NCBI RefSeq assembly: GCF_000426645.1
Contig: NZ_AUFT01000006.1
Span: 1-64,000 of the forward strand
DNA: 64,000 bases
Origin: Nakamurella lactea DSM 19367
GTDB lineage: Bacteria; Actinomycetota; Actinomycetes; Mycobacteriales; Nakamurellaceae
Reading direction: 5' to 3'
Part shown: in pieces, positions 41,503-49,885 of the stretch
Layout of the letters: the number at the start of each line of letters is the position of its first letter
Numbering within the stretch: the first letter of the stretch is position 1
Notes under the pieces: generated by a model
Seen by the model: only the letters and a program-made list of their open reading frames with translations
Told to the model about the DNA's origin: nothing
Databases searched by the model: none
Position numbers and translations under genes: made by a program

Positions 41503-41524
41503 GAAAGAACAGAGTAGCGCTACC
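41488..41524. promoter_or_regulatory. MocR/EamA shared control region
   Basis: Two GCTACC boxes (41488-41493 and 41519-41524), 31 bases apart, flank the overlapping start codons. The second is part of the perfect palindrome GTAGCGCTAC (41514-41523). MocR proteins typically bind direct repeats in the divergent control region. -10-like TACCAT (plus, 41490-41495) and TACTCT (minus) would put transcription starts at or next to the ATGs. Confidence 0.5.
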
Positions 41525-42451
41525 CTGGCTATCTCGCGACCGCTACCGGGTGCGTCCGCCGGTCTGATCTGGGGTCTGGTCGGCGTGCTGGCGTTCTCTT
41601 TCACTGTGCCGTTCACACGCCTGGCCGTCGAGGGCGGCGCGATGTCGCCGCTGTTCGTCAGCTGCGGTCGAGCGGTGGTGGCGGCCATCCTGGCCGCGGC
41701 GGCGCTGACTCTCACCAAACAGCGCCGCCCGCACGGTGTCCAATGGGTGCGGCTGGGCGTCGTCGCCGGCGGCGTGGTGATCGGCTTCCCGGTGCTCACC
41801 TCGTTCGCGCTCACCACCGCGCCGGCCAGCCATGGTGCGGTGGTGATCGCCCTGTTGCCGGCGGCGACCGCGGTGACGGCGGTATTGCGATCGCGGGAGC
41901 GTCCACCGACGTCGTTCTGGATCATGGCGGGCGTCGGCGCGATCGCCGCGGTGCTGTTCGCCGCCCTGCAGGGCGGCGGGATCGGTGGACTGCAGTTCTC
42001 GGACCTGCTGCTGTTCGGCGCGGTGATGGCTGCGGCGATCGGTTACGCCGAGGGCGGTTTGCTGGCCCGCGAGCTCGGCGCCTGGCAGACGGTGTCCTGG
42101 GCGCTGGTGATCGCCGCGCCGCTGATGATCGTCCTCACCGGTGTCTCGATGGTGCAGCAGCCGCCGACCGGCACCCCGATCGAGTGGGCGGCATTCGGCT
42201 ACCTCGGCGTCATCAGCATGTTCCTCGGCTTCTTCGCTTGGTACCGCGGCCTCGCGATCGGTCCGATGGCGCAGGTGAGCCAGGTGCAGCTCGCCCAGCC
42301 GGTGCTGAGCATCGGCTGGGCGGCACTGCTGCTGCACGAGCACCTCAGTGCGGCTACCGTTCTTGGCGGGGTCGCCGTGATCGGTTGCGCCGCAACCGCT
42401 GTCCGAGCGCGGGGCGGTCGTAGGCCTACAACCCCTCGGCGATCTCCTTGA
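41501..42451 (+). CDS. EamA-family (DMT) transporter
   Basis: A 316-residue drug/metabolite transporter with ten transmembrane segments in two EamA repeats: the first from LIWGLVGVLAFSFTVPFTRL, the second from FSDLLLFGAVMAAAIGYAEG to LSIGWAALLLHEHLSAATVL. These proteins export amino acids, purines or vitamins. Its ATG overlaps the divergent MocR gene start by two bases. The 3' end overlaps the ArsR gene by 26 bases (convergent). Likely regulated by the MocR protein. Confidence 0.85.
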   Translation: MKEQSSATLAISRPLPGASAGLIWGLVGVLAFSFTVPFTRLAVEGGAMSPLFVSCGRAVVAAILAAAALTLTKQRRPHGVQWVRLGVVAGGVVIGFPVLTSFALTTAPASHGAVVIALLPAATAVTAVLRSRERPPTSFWIMAGVGAIAAVLFAALQGGGIGGLQFSDLLLFGAVMAAAIGYAEGGLLARELGAWQTVSWALVIAAPLMIVLTGVSMVQQPPTGTPIEWAAFGYLGVISMFLGFFAWYRGLAIGPMAQVSQVQLAQPVLSIGWAALLLHEHLSAATVLGGVAVIGCAATAVRARGGRRPTTPRRSP

Positions 42452-42743
42452 TCGCGGTGAGCCGACGGTCCCATTCCGCGCCGAGCGCGTCGAGGCGTTT
42501 CGCGGTGGCGCTGAGCTGAGAGCCGATCACCCGGTAGCGCACCTCGCGGCCGACCCGGATCGGTTCGACGACACCGACTTCGGCCAGCACCGCGAGGTGT
42601 TTCGCGATCGCCTGCCGGGTCACCGGTAGCCGCTCGGCAAGGGCGGACGCCGAGGCCTCGCCCTCGCCAAGGGCAGTCAGGATCTGCCATCTGGTGTCGT
42701 CACCGAGGGCTGCGAACATCGGAACCAGCGACCCGACAGCCAT
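42426..42743 (-). CDS. ArsR-family transcriptional regulator
   Basis: A 105-residue winged-helix repressor: MFAALGDDTRWQILTALGEG, then SALAERLPVTRQAIAKHLAVL (recognition helix) and REVRYRVIG wing. No metal-binding cysteines are present, so it is of the non-metal SdpR-like branch that is commonly paired with SRPBCC proteins. Its ATG overlaps the stop of the upstream SRPBCC gene (TGATG), giving coupled translation. Two dyads upstream of the operon are its probable operators. Confidence 0.88.
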   Translation of the reverse strand: MAVGSLVPMFAALGDDTRWQILTALGEGEASASALAERLPVTRQAIAKHLAVLAEVGVVEPIRVGREVRYRVIGSQLSATAKRLDALGAEWDRRLTAIKEIAEGL

Positions 42744-43222
42744 CAGGGCGCCTCGACCAGCGCGACCAGCGTGTCGAGCTCCGCGTCCCAGCCGGTGCGG
42801 TGGCTCTCGAGGTTGGCCAGCGGGTCGGAGGTGGTTTCGAATCCCGTCTCCACCACGGTGAGTCGGGTTCCGCCCGGCACCGTCTCGAGGGTGAAGGTGA
42901 ACACCGTTGACGGACCACCGTCGACATCGGCCGGCGGCCGCCCGGCGGCGTCGTCGTTGCCCCAGCGGTAGCTGACCGACCGCGGCTCGTCGACCGCCTC
43001 GATCCGCACCGGGATGGGCTGATTGCCCGGCCAGGTCAGGGTTCCGGTACTCCCCGCAGCGGTTCCGCTGAATACGGCCTGACCGAACCACTTCGAGATG
43101 TGCTCCGGCGCGGTGACGGCCGTCCACACCTTCTCGACGGGCGCCTCGATCAGGATCGTCCGACGCACCGTGAAGGTGTCCTCGTCGACGACGGACTGCT
43201 GATTGCTGGTCATGTTTGCCAT
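42743..43222 (-). CDS. SRPBCC (AHSA1-type) protein
   Basis: A 159-residue START/Bet v1-fold protein starting at ATG 43220-43222 behind SD GGAGAGGAAG. Typical AHSA1 features: VRRTILIEAPVEKVWTAVTA, then PEHISKWFG, FTFTLETVPGGTRLTVVETG and the final helix WDAELDTLVALVEAP. These proteins bind hydrophobic ligands in a deep cavity. It forms a two-gene operon with the ArsR regulator. Alternative ATG at 43213 is less well placed. Confidence 0.87.
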   Translation of the reverse strand: MANMTSNQQSVVDEDTFTVRRTILIEAPVEKVWTAVTAPEHISKWFGQAVFSGTAAGSTGTLTWPGNQPIPVRIEAVDEPRSVSYRWGNDDAAGRPPADVDGGPSTVFTFTLETVPGGTRLTVVETGFETTSDPLANLESHRTGWDAELDTLVALVEAP

Positions 43223-43598
43223 GATGCTTCCTCTCCGTTGCTCGTTCCACTGCCGGGCTGGTGGTGGCTCCGGTGCAGACACCACCTGTGGTTTCGGCTG
43301 CCGCTTGCCGCCGGGGCAAGCGGTCCCGTTCCCATAGGATCTGCAATCCAATGGTTGCAGATACTGAAGGATTGTGCAACCCATAGATTGCAGGTCACGA
43401 TGCGGGCGCGAGCCAACTGCAGGTCTCCAAGATGGGCCTAGGCGTTGGCCGATCCGATCCGGCCTCAACTCCTGCAAAGCTGCAGCTCGACCTGGGACTT
43501 TGGGAAAGTTCGGGCCCGATCGGGTCACTCTCGTGCCCCGCCCACGTCGATGTTGAAGATTCGATGCCTCCCAGGTCGGCTGGTGCCACACTGTGCAA
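43223..43598. other. 376-base intergenic region with operators
   Basis: Between the SRPBCC-ArsR operon (minus) and a secreted-protein gene (plus). It contains two 18-bp dyads (43342-43392) and further CTGCAG-containing half sites to about 43490. No gene is supported in it. Confidence 0.5.
43342..43392. promoter_or_regulatory. Paired 18-bp dyads, probable ArsR operators
   Basis: TGCAATCCAATGGTTGCA at 43342-43359, and on the other strand TGCAATCTATGGGTTGCA at 43375-43392. Both fit TGCAATC-N4-GGTTGCA. The centres are 33 bases apart, three helical turns, favouring side-by-side binding of two dimers. They lie 120-170 bases upstream of the SRPBCC start. Confidence 0.65.
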
Positions 43599-44072
43599 AT
43601 GTCGTTGCTGGTCAGCCAGTCACTCGCGCGCTTCGCCGCGGCGGTCGCGCTTGGTGTGCTGTGCGGTAGCGCCGCATCGGCCTGCGCTGCTTCGGCCACC
43701 CAGTCGGCCGCGGTCGACAGCTCGGTCGAGTCGTCGGTCGAACTGCCCGGGATCGGCGCCTCACCCGACCAGGTGCTCGATGCATACCTGACGGCGTTCA
43801 AGAACAACGACTGCGAGACCGCCGCCAAGCTCGGCTCATCGACCTTCCGCATCGGCAACGGCGAACTCTGTGGAGACGTCAGGGTCGATTCGATCGACCG
43901 AACGCCCCATCCCGCGGTATCCGGAGACGACGTCACCTACGCGGTGACGCTCCACCTTTCGCAGGGCACAGTTGACGGAACCGTTCCCGAGGGACCAGTG
44001 ACCTGGTTCTACGCTCTGCACCGTCAAGCGGACGGCTCGTGGAAGATCACTGGCGGCGGCAGTGGTCCCTGA
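43599..44072 (+). CDS. Secreted hypothetical protein, DUF4878/NTF2-like
   Basis: A 157-residue protein with an N-terminal signal sequence (SLARFAAAVALGVLCGSAAS then ACAAS); the cysteines near residues 22-29 could serve as a lipobox, though the fit is imperfect. The mature part begins with SPDQVLDAYLTAFKNNDCET and continues with a cone-like fold (VDGTVPEGPVTWFYALHRQA, SWKITGGG), as in lumazine-binding or DUF4878-type proteins. The function is unknown. Confidence 0.65.
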   Translation: MSLLVSQSLARFAAAVALGVLCGSAASACAASATQSAAVDSSVESSVELPGIGASPDQVLDAYLTAFKNNDCETAAKLGSSTFRIGNGELCGDVRVDSIDRTPHPAVSGDDVTYAVTLHLSQGTVDGTVPEGPVTWFYALHRQADGSWKITGGGSGP

Positions 44073-44102
44073 CAATGCTGGGATCGTCAGGCACGATGAG
44101 GA

Positions 44103-45074
44103 ATGACGCAAACCCGCTGGTACCGCGGTGACTGCCACCTGCACTCCCGCTTCTCGGACGGGGCATTGGAGCCGGGGGAGCTGATCGACGCGGCACGAGA
44201 GCGCGGCCTGGATTTCCTTGTTGCGACGGAGCACAATCTGGCGACACCTGGCCAATGGCAAGGGGAATCCTTGTATGTGCTGGTGATCCCGGGCCAGGAG
44301 GTGACAACCCGGGCAGGGCATTGGCTCGCGCTCGGGGTGGATCCTGGACAGCTCATTGATTGGCAGTACGGCAGTGCGGACGGTCGAATCTCGGACGAAC
44401 TAGATGCGGTGCGCGCCGTCGGGGGTCTGTGCGTCGCTGCCCATCCGATCGCGCCGTATCCGGGCGGCACCTGCGAATATCCATTGGAACAGTTCGATCT
44501 GGTCGAGGTGTGGAACGGCCGATGGGACTCGGAACTGGCCTGGCAGGCAGACAACGAAGCGGCTCTCGCCCGGTGGCAGCGCGACCTTCGCGAATTCTCG
44601 GCGGGCCGTTGGCGACCCGCGATCGGCAACAGCGATGCGCATCTCGCCGGTCAGATTGCTCACCCGCACACTGTGGTCCGGGCCGAATCGTGCACTCCAC
44701 GTGCACTGCTCGGCGGACTGCGGGCGGGTCACTCGTGGATCGCCGCCTCCACCGAAATTGCTCTGTCCCTGACGGTCCGGGTCGACAATCTCGTCGCCGG
44801 AATCGGTGACGTCCTGCCAATCGGCAGCCATCCGGCGACCCTGACCGTCGAGGTCGCCGGCGCGCCGGGTGGCCTGCTCACTGTCCACACCAACACCGGT
44901 GCGACCTGGACTTTCGACCTGACTGATCAACACATGCAGGTCGCAGCGGAGGTCACCGACTCGGCGCTGGTCTGGGTCGAGATGAGATTCGCCGACGGCA
45001 GCATGGCCGCGATCAGCAATCCGGTATTCCTGGCGTCAGGCGGGCCGCTGTTGCCCGAATCGCCATCCGCATGA
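44103..45074 (+). CDS. PHP-domain metallohydrolase (CehA/McbA family)
   Basis: A 323-residue protein. PHP metal ligands are readable: GDCHLHSRFSDG (His12, His14, Asp19), ATEHN, IPGQEVT, CVAAHP and GNSDAH. The C-terminal 90 residues form a beta-sandwich (SLTVRVDNLVAGIGDVLPI, LTVEVAGAPGGLLTVH), as in CehA/McbA-like esterases. It is probably a phosphoesterase or carbamate/amide hydrolase. No signal peptide. Its 3' end overlaps the convergent NUDIX gene by 62 bases. Confidence 0.82.
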   Translation: MTQTRWYRGDCHLHSRFSDGALEPGELIDAARERGLDFLVATEHNLATPGQWQGESLYVLVIPGQEVTTRAGHWLALGVDPGQLIDWQYGSADGRISDELDAVRAVGGLCVAAHPIAPYPGGTCEYPLEQFDLVEVWNGRWDSELAWQADNEAALARWQRDLREFSAGRWRPAIGNSDAHLAGQIAHPHTVVRAESCTPRALLGGLRAGHSWIAASTEIALSLTVRVDNLVAGIGDVLPIGSHPATLTVEVAGAPGGLLTVHTNTGATWTFDLTDQHMQVAAEVTDSALVWVEMRFADGSMAAISNPVFLASGGPLLPESPSA

Positions 45075-45525
45075 AGTCGGTCAACTGCGGAAATCCGGCC
45101 GAACCGTCCTGGTCGAGAGCGTCGGGCGTCCACCAATCCGCTCCGTCCGTAGTGTCAAGTTCGATCTGCTCCATGCCGGCGAACGACACCTCGGTGGTGG
45201 ACGCCGGTAGCGCGAAGTAGGTCTCGTGCTGCACCAGAGTCATTCCGCCCCAGCCGAATTGGTGCCGATGGGCGGCGAACGGCTCGCCGAGGGCGAGGGC
45301 ATCCGCCTGCATGCCCGTCTCCTCGAACAACTCACGAACCGCGGCATCCGCCAATGACTCGCCCTGCTCGATCCCGCCGCCGATGGTGAACCAGAACGGG
45401 TAATCGGGCCTGGCCGGATCCCACCCGTGCATCAGCAGCACTCGCCCCTCGGGGTCGACCGGCAGCACGCGGGCAGTGTCGCGGTAGACGGTTCGTCCGG
45501 GAGTCGCGGCTGGAGTCGGAGACAC
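45013..45525 (-). CDS. NUDIX hydrolase
   Basis: A 170-residue protein with a perfect Nudix box at 50-72: GGIEQGESLADAAVRELFEE then TGM, matching G-x5-E-x7-R-E-U-x-E-E-x-G-U. YPFWFTIGG precedes it. The family hydrolyses nucleoside diphosphates linked to another group; substrate unassigned. The start at GTG or ATG 45523-45525 precedes SPTPAATPGRTVYRDTARVL. Confidence 0.85.
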   Translation of the reverse strand: MSPTPAATPGRTVYRDTARVLPVDPEGRVLLMHGWDPARPDYPFWFTIGGGIEQGESLADAAVRELFEETGMQADALALGEPFAAHRHQFGWGGMTLVQHETYFALPASTTEVSFAGMEQIELDTTDGADWWTPDALDQDGSAGFPQLTDFMRMAIRATAARLTPGIPDC

Positions 45526-45590
45526 GCATCGACTGTAGCCGCGCCGGAGCGACTGGCCAGGAACGAGTCGGCCGTCGGTACCATCCGTTC

Positions 45591-46343
45591 ATGCAGGTAC
45601 TGGGCATTCCGGTCGACGTCGGCCTGATCGCCCAGTGGTTCGAATGGCTGATGCCTGAGGAGCAGCCATATCTCGTGCCCCAGTCGGTCGCTCGAAACCT
45701 GCACGTTGCCGATGATCGCGGTCGGCTGACGCCCGAGTTGCGGGACTCGTTCTCGCTCTATGGCATCGAAGACGATCAGCTTGTTTGTTGGCTTACCAGG
45801 GCCGAGGCCCAGGGCCTGCCGCCGGATGTCCGGCGATCGCAGCGCGCCACGCACCGCTGGCGGCGACACGACGGGACGGACACGGTGCGCATAGTGCGGT
45901 CGGTCGAGAACGGACGGCGACCCTCTCGTCATACTGAGGTTGACCAGGCCGTCTGGGATCGGATCGAACAGGTGCTGCCCTGCGCCCGCCGGTTGGTCGG
46001 GACCTTTCCGACGCGGAGCGGACCGAATTGCTTCGGAACGGTGATGGGTGCTGCAGGTGTCGGAGGGGCCGCCGAGGCCTGGATGCAGCAGGCGCCCTTC
46101 GAGGAGTGGCTGGCGGCGGAAACTCGCGATGGCGGCTCGGACGACGAACCCGGAACGGTGCTGCTCTGGCGCGGTCGGGACGGGTTGGCGCAGCATGCAG
46201 CGGTCACGTTGGGCGGCGGGTGGGCGCTGCACAAGCCGTCGCAGGGCTGGATGTCCCCGATTCAGATCCTCACGGTCCGGGACGTCAAATTCGCCTCCCG
46301 ATGCCCTGGTCTGTACCTGCACCGTCGAAGTCTCGAACATTGA
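45591..46343 (+). CDS. Hypothetical protein with Cys/His pair, NlpC/P60-like layout
   Basis: A 250-residue protein starting MQVLGIPVDVGLIAQWFEWL. The C-terminal half has RSGPNCFGTVMGAAG (Cys within a G-rich loop at a helix start) and LAQHAAVTLGGGWALHKPSQ (His on a strand), the order and spacing of cysteine peptidase or amidase folds such as NlpC/P60. No family is named with certainty. No signal peptide, so if an enzyme it acts in the cytoplasm. Confidence 0.6.
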   Translation: MQVLGIPVDVGLIAQWFEWLMPEEQPYLVPQSVARNLHVADDRGRLTPELRDSFSLYGIEDDQLVCWLTRAEAQGLPPDVRRSQRATHRWRRHDGTDTVRIVRSVENGRRPSRHTEVDQAVWDRIEQVLPCARRLVGTFPTRSGPNCFGTVMGAAGVGGAAEAWMQQAPFEEWLAAETRDGGSDDEPGTVLLWRGRDGLAQHAAVTLGGGWALHKPSQGWMSPIQILTVRDVKFASRCPGLYLHRRSLEH

Positions 46344-46354
46344 CCCGGCAGGTC

Positions 46355-46696
46355 TTAGTGATCCACGGGCGTGCCGTCTGTCCACACCTCGGTGAGCTCG
46401 GCGATCAATCCGGCTTGGTCGAGCGTGATGAACGAGGCGACGAAGTATTCTTCGCTGCCATCGGTGACCCGTGCGCGACCCACGGCGCGGTCGCCGTCGG
46501 CCACGGCGTCCTCCAAGGCGAAAGACCACGAGCCTGGGTAGTCCCTGTTGAACCTGACGAAGCCGGCTCGATCGAGCGTCCTGCCGTCGTGGACGAACCG
46601 GCTGTGGAAGTTTTCGGCGAGTAGCGAATCGAGCCGGTCCCAGTCGCGGGCGTCGATAGCGGCGGCGAAGGTCTCGAGGACCTCGGATGCGGTCAT
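46355..46696 (-). CDS. SnoaL-like/NTF2-fold protein
   Basis: A 113-residue protein from ATG 46694-46696: VLETFAAAIDARDWDRLDSL, then LAENFHSRFVHDGRTLDRAG, ending in FITLDQAGLIAELTEVWTDG. This is the standard SnoaL/NTF2 pattern of a three-helix start and a curved sheet. It may be an isomerase-like or ligand-binding protein; function unknown. Convergent with the preceding gene, 11 bases apart. Confidence 0.78.
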   Translation of the reverse strand: MTASEVLETFAAAIDARDWDRLDSLLAENFHSRFVHDGRTLDRAGFVRFNRDYPGSWSFALEDAVADGDRAVGRARVTDGSEEYFVASFITLDQAGLIAELTEVWTDGTPVDH

Positions 46697-46933
46697 GGAT
46701 CGCAGTATGCCCAGGAGTGCCGACAATGCGGTACACCGTCATGATCGCGGATACGGTGGACCGTCGACGTATCGACCAGAGTGACCCGCGCGGCGGGACC
46801 CTCGCAGAGTCTCTGAGTGAACATGCTTCAAAATAATCAGTACATTGCACTTGTGCGCAGATGGTCTCGGGTTTAGCGTCGGGAGCATTGCGCGGTGAGC
46901 CCGGTCATTCGCGTGTATCTGGAGGTTTCACCC

Positions 46934-49801
46934 ATGACTCGATCACCCGCACGAAGACTGTCCAGAGCGCTCGGCGTCATTCCGCTGTTTCTCGGACTGG
47001 CGCTGGCGTCAGCCGGTGCGCAGAGCAGCTCCGCCGCAGTCCTGGAAACCGCGCCCGTGGTACATGTCCCGTTGGGTCCATTGTTCGACAACGTCGGCCT
47101 GACCTCGGTCGCGACTCGGGCCTCGGGCAATTTCGACGGCTCGGGGAACAGTTTTGCCGCGCAGAAATTTGCCGAGCTGGGTATCACCCCGGGATCGACC
47201 GTGGCTACGGATCCGGGCGGACCGACGTACATCTGGCCGGACTACCAGCCTGCCGATCCGGCGACCGACGAGAAGCCCGACAATGTGCGGGCCAACGGTC
47301 AGGTGGTCCCGGTCAATGCCTCCGGGGCCGCGCTCTCGGTATTGGCCGCCGCATCCGCGAACGGGATCTCGGGATCGCTCACCGTCACCTACACAGACGG
47401 CACCTCGGAGGAGATCTCCCGTCGGGTCCGGCAGGGGATCGGCATTCCAAATTGGGGCGACCTGGCAACCCATCAAGCCGATCCGGAAGCCTTCGGCGCC
47501 CGCCGGGTCGGGGGCGTCGCCGGTCGCAACACCCAAGGCGGATATGCAAACACCGACTACGAGTACTCGTTGTATTCCAAGGACTTTCCGCTCGATCCGG
47601 CAAAGACGGTGGCCAGTCTGACGCTGCCGTCCAACACTTCCTATCACGTGTTCGCCGTGAGCGTGCTCGACCAGGCGCCGCCGTGGGTCGGCGGTCTGCT
47701 CAGCGAACAATCGCTGATCGTCAGCGCTCCACCGGTGATCGCACCCGGATCGTCCGCCCGCGTCCGGGTGAGCATGACGAACGCGTCCGCTCAGGCGCTC
47801 AGCAGTGCGACGGCCGACCTGACGGGGCCGGCGGGCATCAGCGTGCGCAGGGAACAGGCGATGGCCGGGACGATCAAGGCCGGTGCGGTGGGAACCGCCA
47901 TTTATCGAGTCAGCGTTCCGCGCGATCGTGAACCCGGGGACCTCAGCTGGACCGCCACCGCCTCGTCGTCCGGTGGTCAGTTGACCGCCGACGCCGCCAG
48001 CATCGTGCCGTTCGGCTCCGTCGGCGCGGCGTTCAACAACGTGGGCACCACAGAGTTCCGCGACCGCGACAAGGGTGATCTGGACGGCGCTGGCTCGAGT
48101 TTGCGTCGCGAAGCGCTCAAGGCGGCAAAGACCAAGCCAGGAGCGAAGATTCAGGGCGGGCAGCCCGGACTCGACTACCGGTGGCCGGACTCCAGGTCCG
48201 GCAAGCCGGACAATATTGCCGCGGGTGGCCAGACGATCGCGCTCGATGCGACCGGCAAACGCGGCCTCGGCCTGCTCGGCACCTCCACCGCCGGCGGTGA
48301 CGATCAGCAGGTCCTGGTGCACTACGACGACGGGGTGACGGCGAAGGTCTCAGCGATCACGCCGAACCAAGCGGCGTTTCCCGACTGGACCGACTCGGCC
48401 GCTGACGCCGACAACGACTACGCCGCCCAGCCCGCCCTGGTGACCTCCGGCCGCAATACCGCGTCGGGAGTGGCCGATCGGTCACAACGATTCACGGTGT
48501 TCTCCCGCATCTTCCCGATCGATCCGACCAAGCACCTGATGGCCGTGACCCTGCCGACAGATCCGAACCTGCATATCTTCGACATCGCCGTGTCGACAGT
48601 CGCGGCGAAGGCGGACACCGGGCTGGATCGCACCATTGCCGCGTCGCTGGCGCCAACACCGCCGATGGGATTCAACGACTGGCTCGCCTACGGCTGCAAT
48701 GTCTCCGAATCGTTGATGAAGTCTGCCGCCGACCAATTCGTGACTCTGGGCCTGAAGGACCTCGGCTACCAATACATCAACATCGATGACTGCTGGGCGA
48801 ACAGGTCACGGGACGGCAGTGGGCGTCTGACGGTCGACACCGCCAAGTTCCCCAGCGGTATGGCGTCGCTGGCCGACTACGTCCACGGCAAGGGCCTGAA
48901 GGTGGGCATCTATTCGGCTGCGTCGGTGCAGACCTGCGGCGGGTACCCGGCATCGCTCGGTCTGTTCAACCAGGACTTCAACCAGTTCGCGGACTGGAAC
49001 ATGGACTACATCAAGTTGGACCTGTGCGGTTCGGCCGACAACACATTGATCAATTCCCAGTGCGACACCAGCAAGGGTCTCAAGGATGTCGAAGCGCGGT
49101 ACAAGTCGGCGGCGGAAGCCCTGGCCGACATCGACCGGCCGATGCTGCTGGCGGTGTCCGCACCGGCATCGATCGCTTGGTGGTGTGGCTACGACGGCGC
49201 GATCTACCAGGACGCCGCGTCCTGGGCGTGGAAGTACGGTCAACTGGCCCGGGTGGAGGCCGACTCCGGGAACAGCTGGGTAAGTTTGTTGCGCACTGTC
49301 GAACAGAACGCCAGGATCGCCGACTACCAGCAGCCCGGGTTCTGGAACGATGAGGACATGCTGGCGGCGGGCCACGCGATGAGTAACGTCGAACAGCAGA
49401 CCCAGTTCATCATGTTCGCGCAGATGGCCGCACCGCTATTGGTGTCAACCAACCCGGCAGCGCTGGCCGGCGACCAGGACGCATTGGCGATCCTGAAGAA
49501 TGCCGACGTCATCGCCGTCGACCAGGATTCGCTCGGCGTCCAGGGACGAGTCACCTCCAGCGGCGACGGGTGGATGGTGATGACCAAACCTTTGTCCAAC
49601 GGCGATGTCTCGGTCGTCCTGTTCAACAGCAGTGACGCTGCGCGGGTGCTGACCGCCGACGCACGCCAGGTGGGTCTGGGGACGGGGCCGGTGACGGACA
49701 AGGATCTGGTCTCGAAGCAGTCGGCGACGGCCGCCGACGGATCGGTGTCGGCATCGCTCGCACCCCACCAGGCAAAGATGTTCCGAGTGACGCGGGGATA
49801 G
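46934..49801 (+). CDS. Secreted alpha-galactosidase, GH27, with duplicated N-terminal module
   Basis: A 955-residue exported enzyme with ATG 46934 behind SD GGAGG and a signal peptide (SRALGVIPLFLGLALASAGA). Residues about 45-250 and 365-560 are homologous carbohydrate-binding-like modules. Between them (256-352) is a NEW3 beta-sandwich found in alpha-galactosidases. The GH27 barrel begins at TPPMGFNDWLAYGCN near 575; the nucleophile is Asp in MDYIKLDLCG near 694, and the acid/base is in GFWNDEDML near 806. A C-terminal beta domain ends the protein. It releases terminal alpha-galactose from plant-type oligosaccharides or galactomannan outside the cell. Confidence 0.9.
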   Translation: MTRSPARRLSRALGVIPLFLGLALASAGAQSSSAAVLETAPVVHVPLGPLFDNVGLTSVATRASGNFDGSGNSFAAQKFAELGITPGSTVATDPGGPTYIWPDYQPADPATDEKPDNVRANGQVVPVNASGAALSVLAAASANGISGSLTVTYTDGTSEEISRRVRQGIGIPNWGDLATHQADPEAFGARRVGGVAGRNTQGGYANTDYEYSLYSKDFPLDPAKTVASLTLPSNTSYHVFAVSVLDQAPPWVGGLLSEQSLIVSAPPVIAPGSSARVRVSMTNASAQALSSATADLTGPAGISVRREQAMAGTIKAGAVGTAIYRVSVPRDREPGDLSWTATASSSGGQLTADAASIVPFGSVGAAFNNVGTTEFRDRDKGDLDGAGSSLRREALKAAKTKPGAKIQGGQPGLDYRWPDSRSGKPDNIAAGGQTIALDATGKRGLGLLGTSTAGGDDQQVLVHYDDGVTAKVSAITPNQAAFPDWTDSAADADNDYAAQPALVTSGRNTASGVADRSQRFTVFSRIFPIDPTKHLMAVTLPTDPNLHIFDIAVSTVAAKADTGLDRTIAASLAPTPPMGFNDWLAYGCNVSESLMKSAADQFVTLGLKDLGYQYINIDDCWANRSRDGSGRLTVDTAKFPSGMASLADYVHGKGLKVGIYSAASVQTCGGYPASLGLFNQDFNQFADWNMDYIKLDLCGSADNTLINSQCDTSKGLKDVEARYKSAAEALADIDRPMLLAVSAPASIAWWCGYDGAIYQDAASWAWKYGQLARVEADSGNSWVSLLRTVEQNARIADYQQPGFWNDEDMLAAGHAMSNVEQQTQFIMFAQMAAPLLVSTNPAALAGDQDALAILKNADVIAVDQDSLGVQGRVTSSGDGWMVMTKPLSNGDVSVVLFNSSDAARVLTADARQVGLGTGPVTDKDLVSKQSATAADGSVSASLAPHQAKMFRVTRG

Positions 49802-49885
49802 CGGATCGGAACTGCCCGAGCCCGACAAAGGTGCCGACCAGGTGCTCGCCACCGGAGTCGTGCTTCTAGCAGCTAGCGTGACCAG

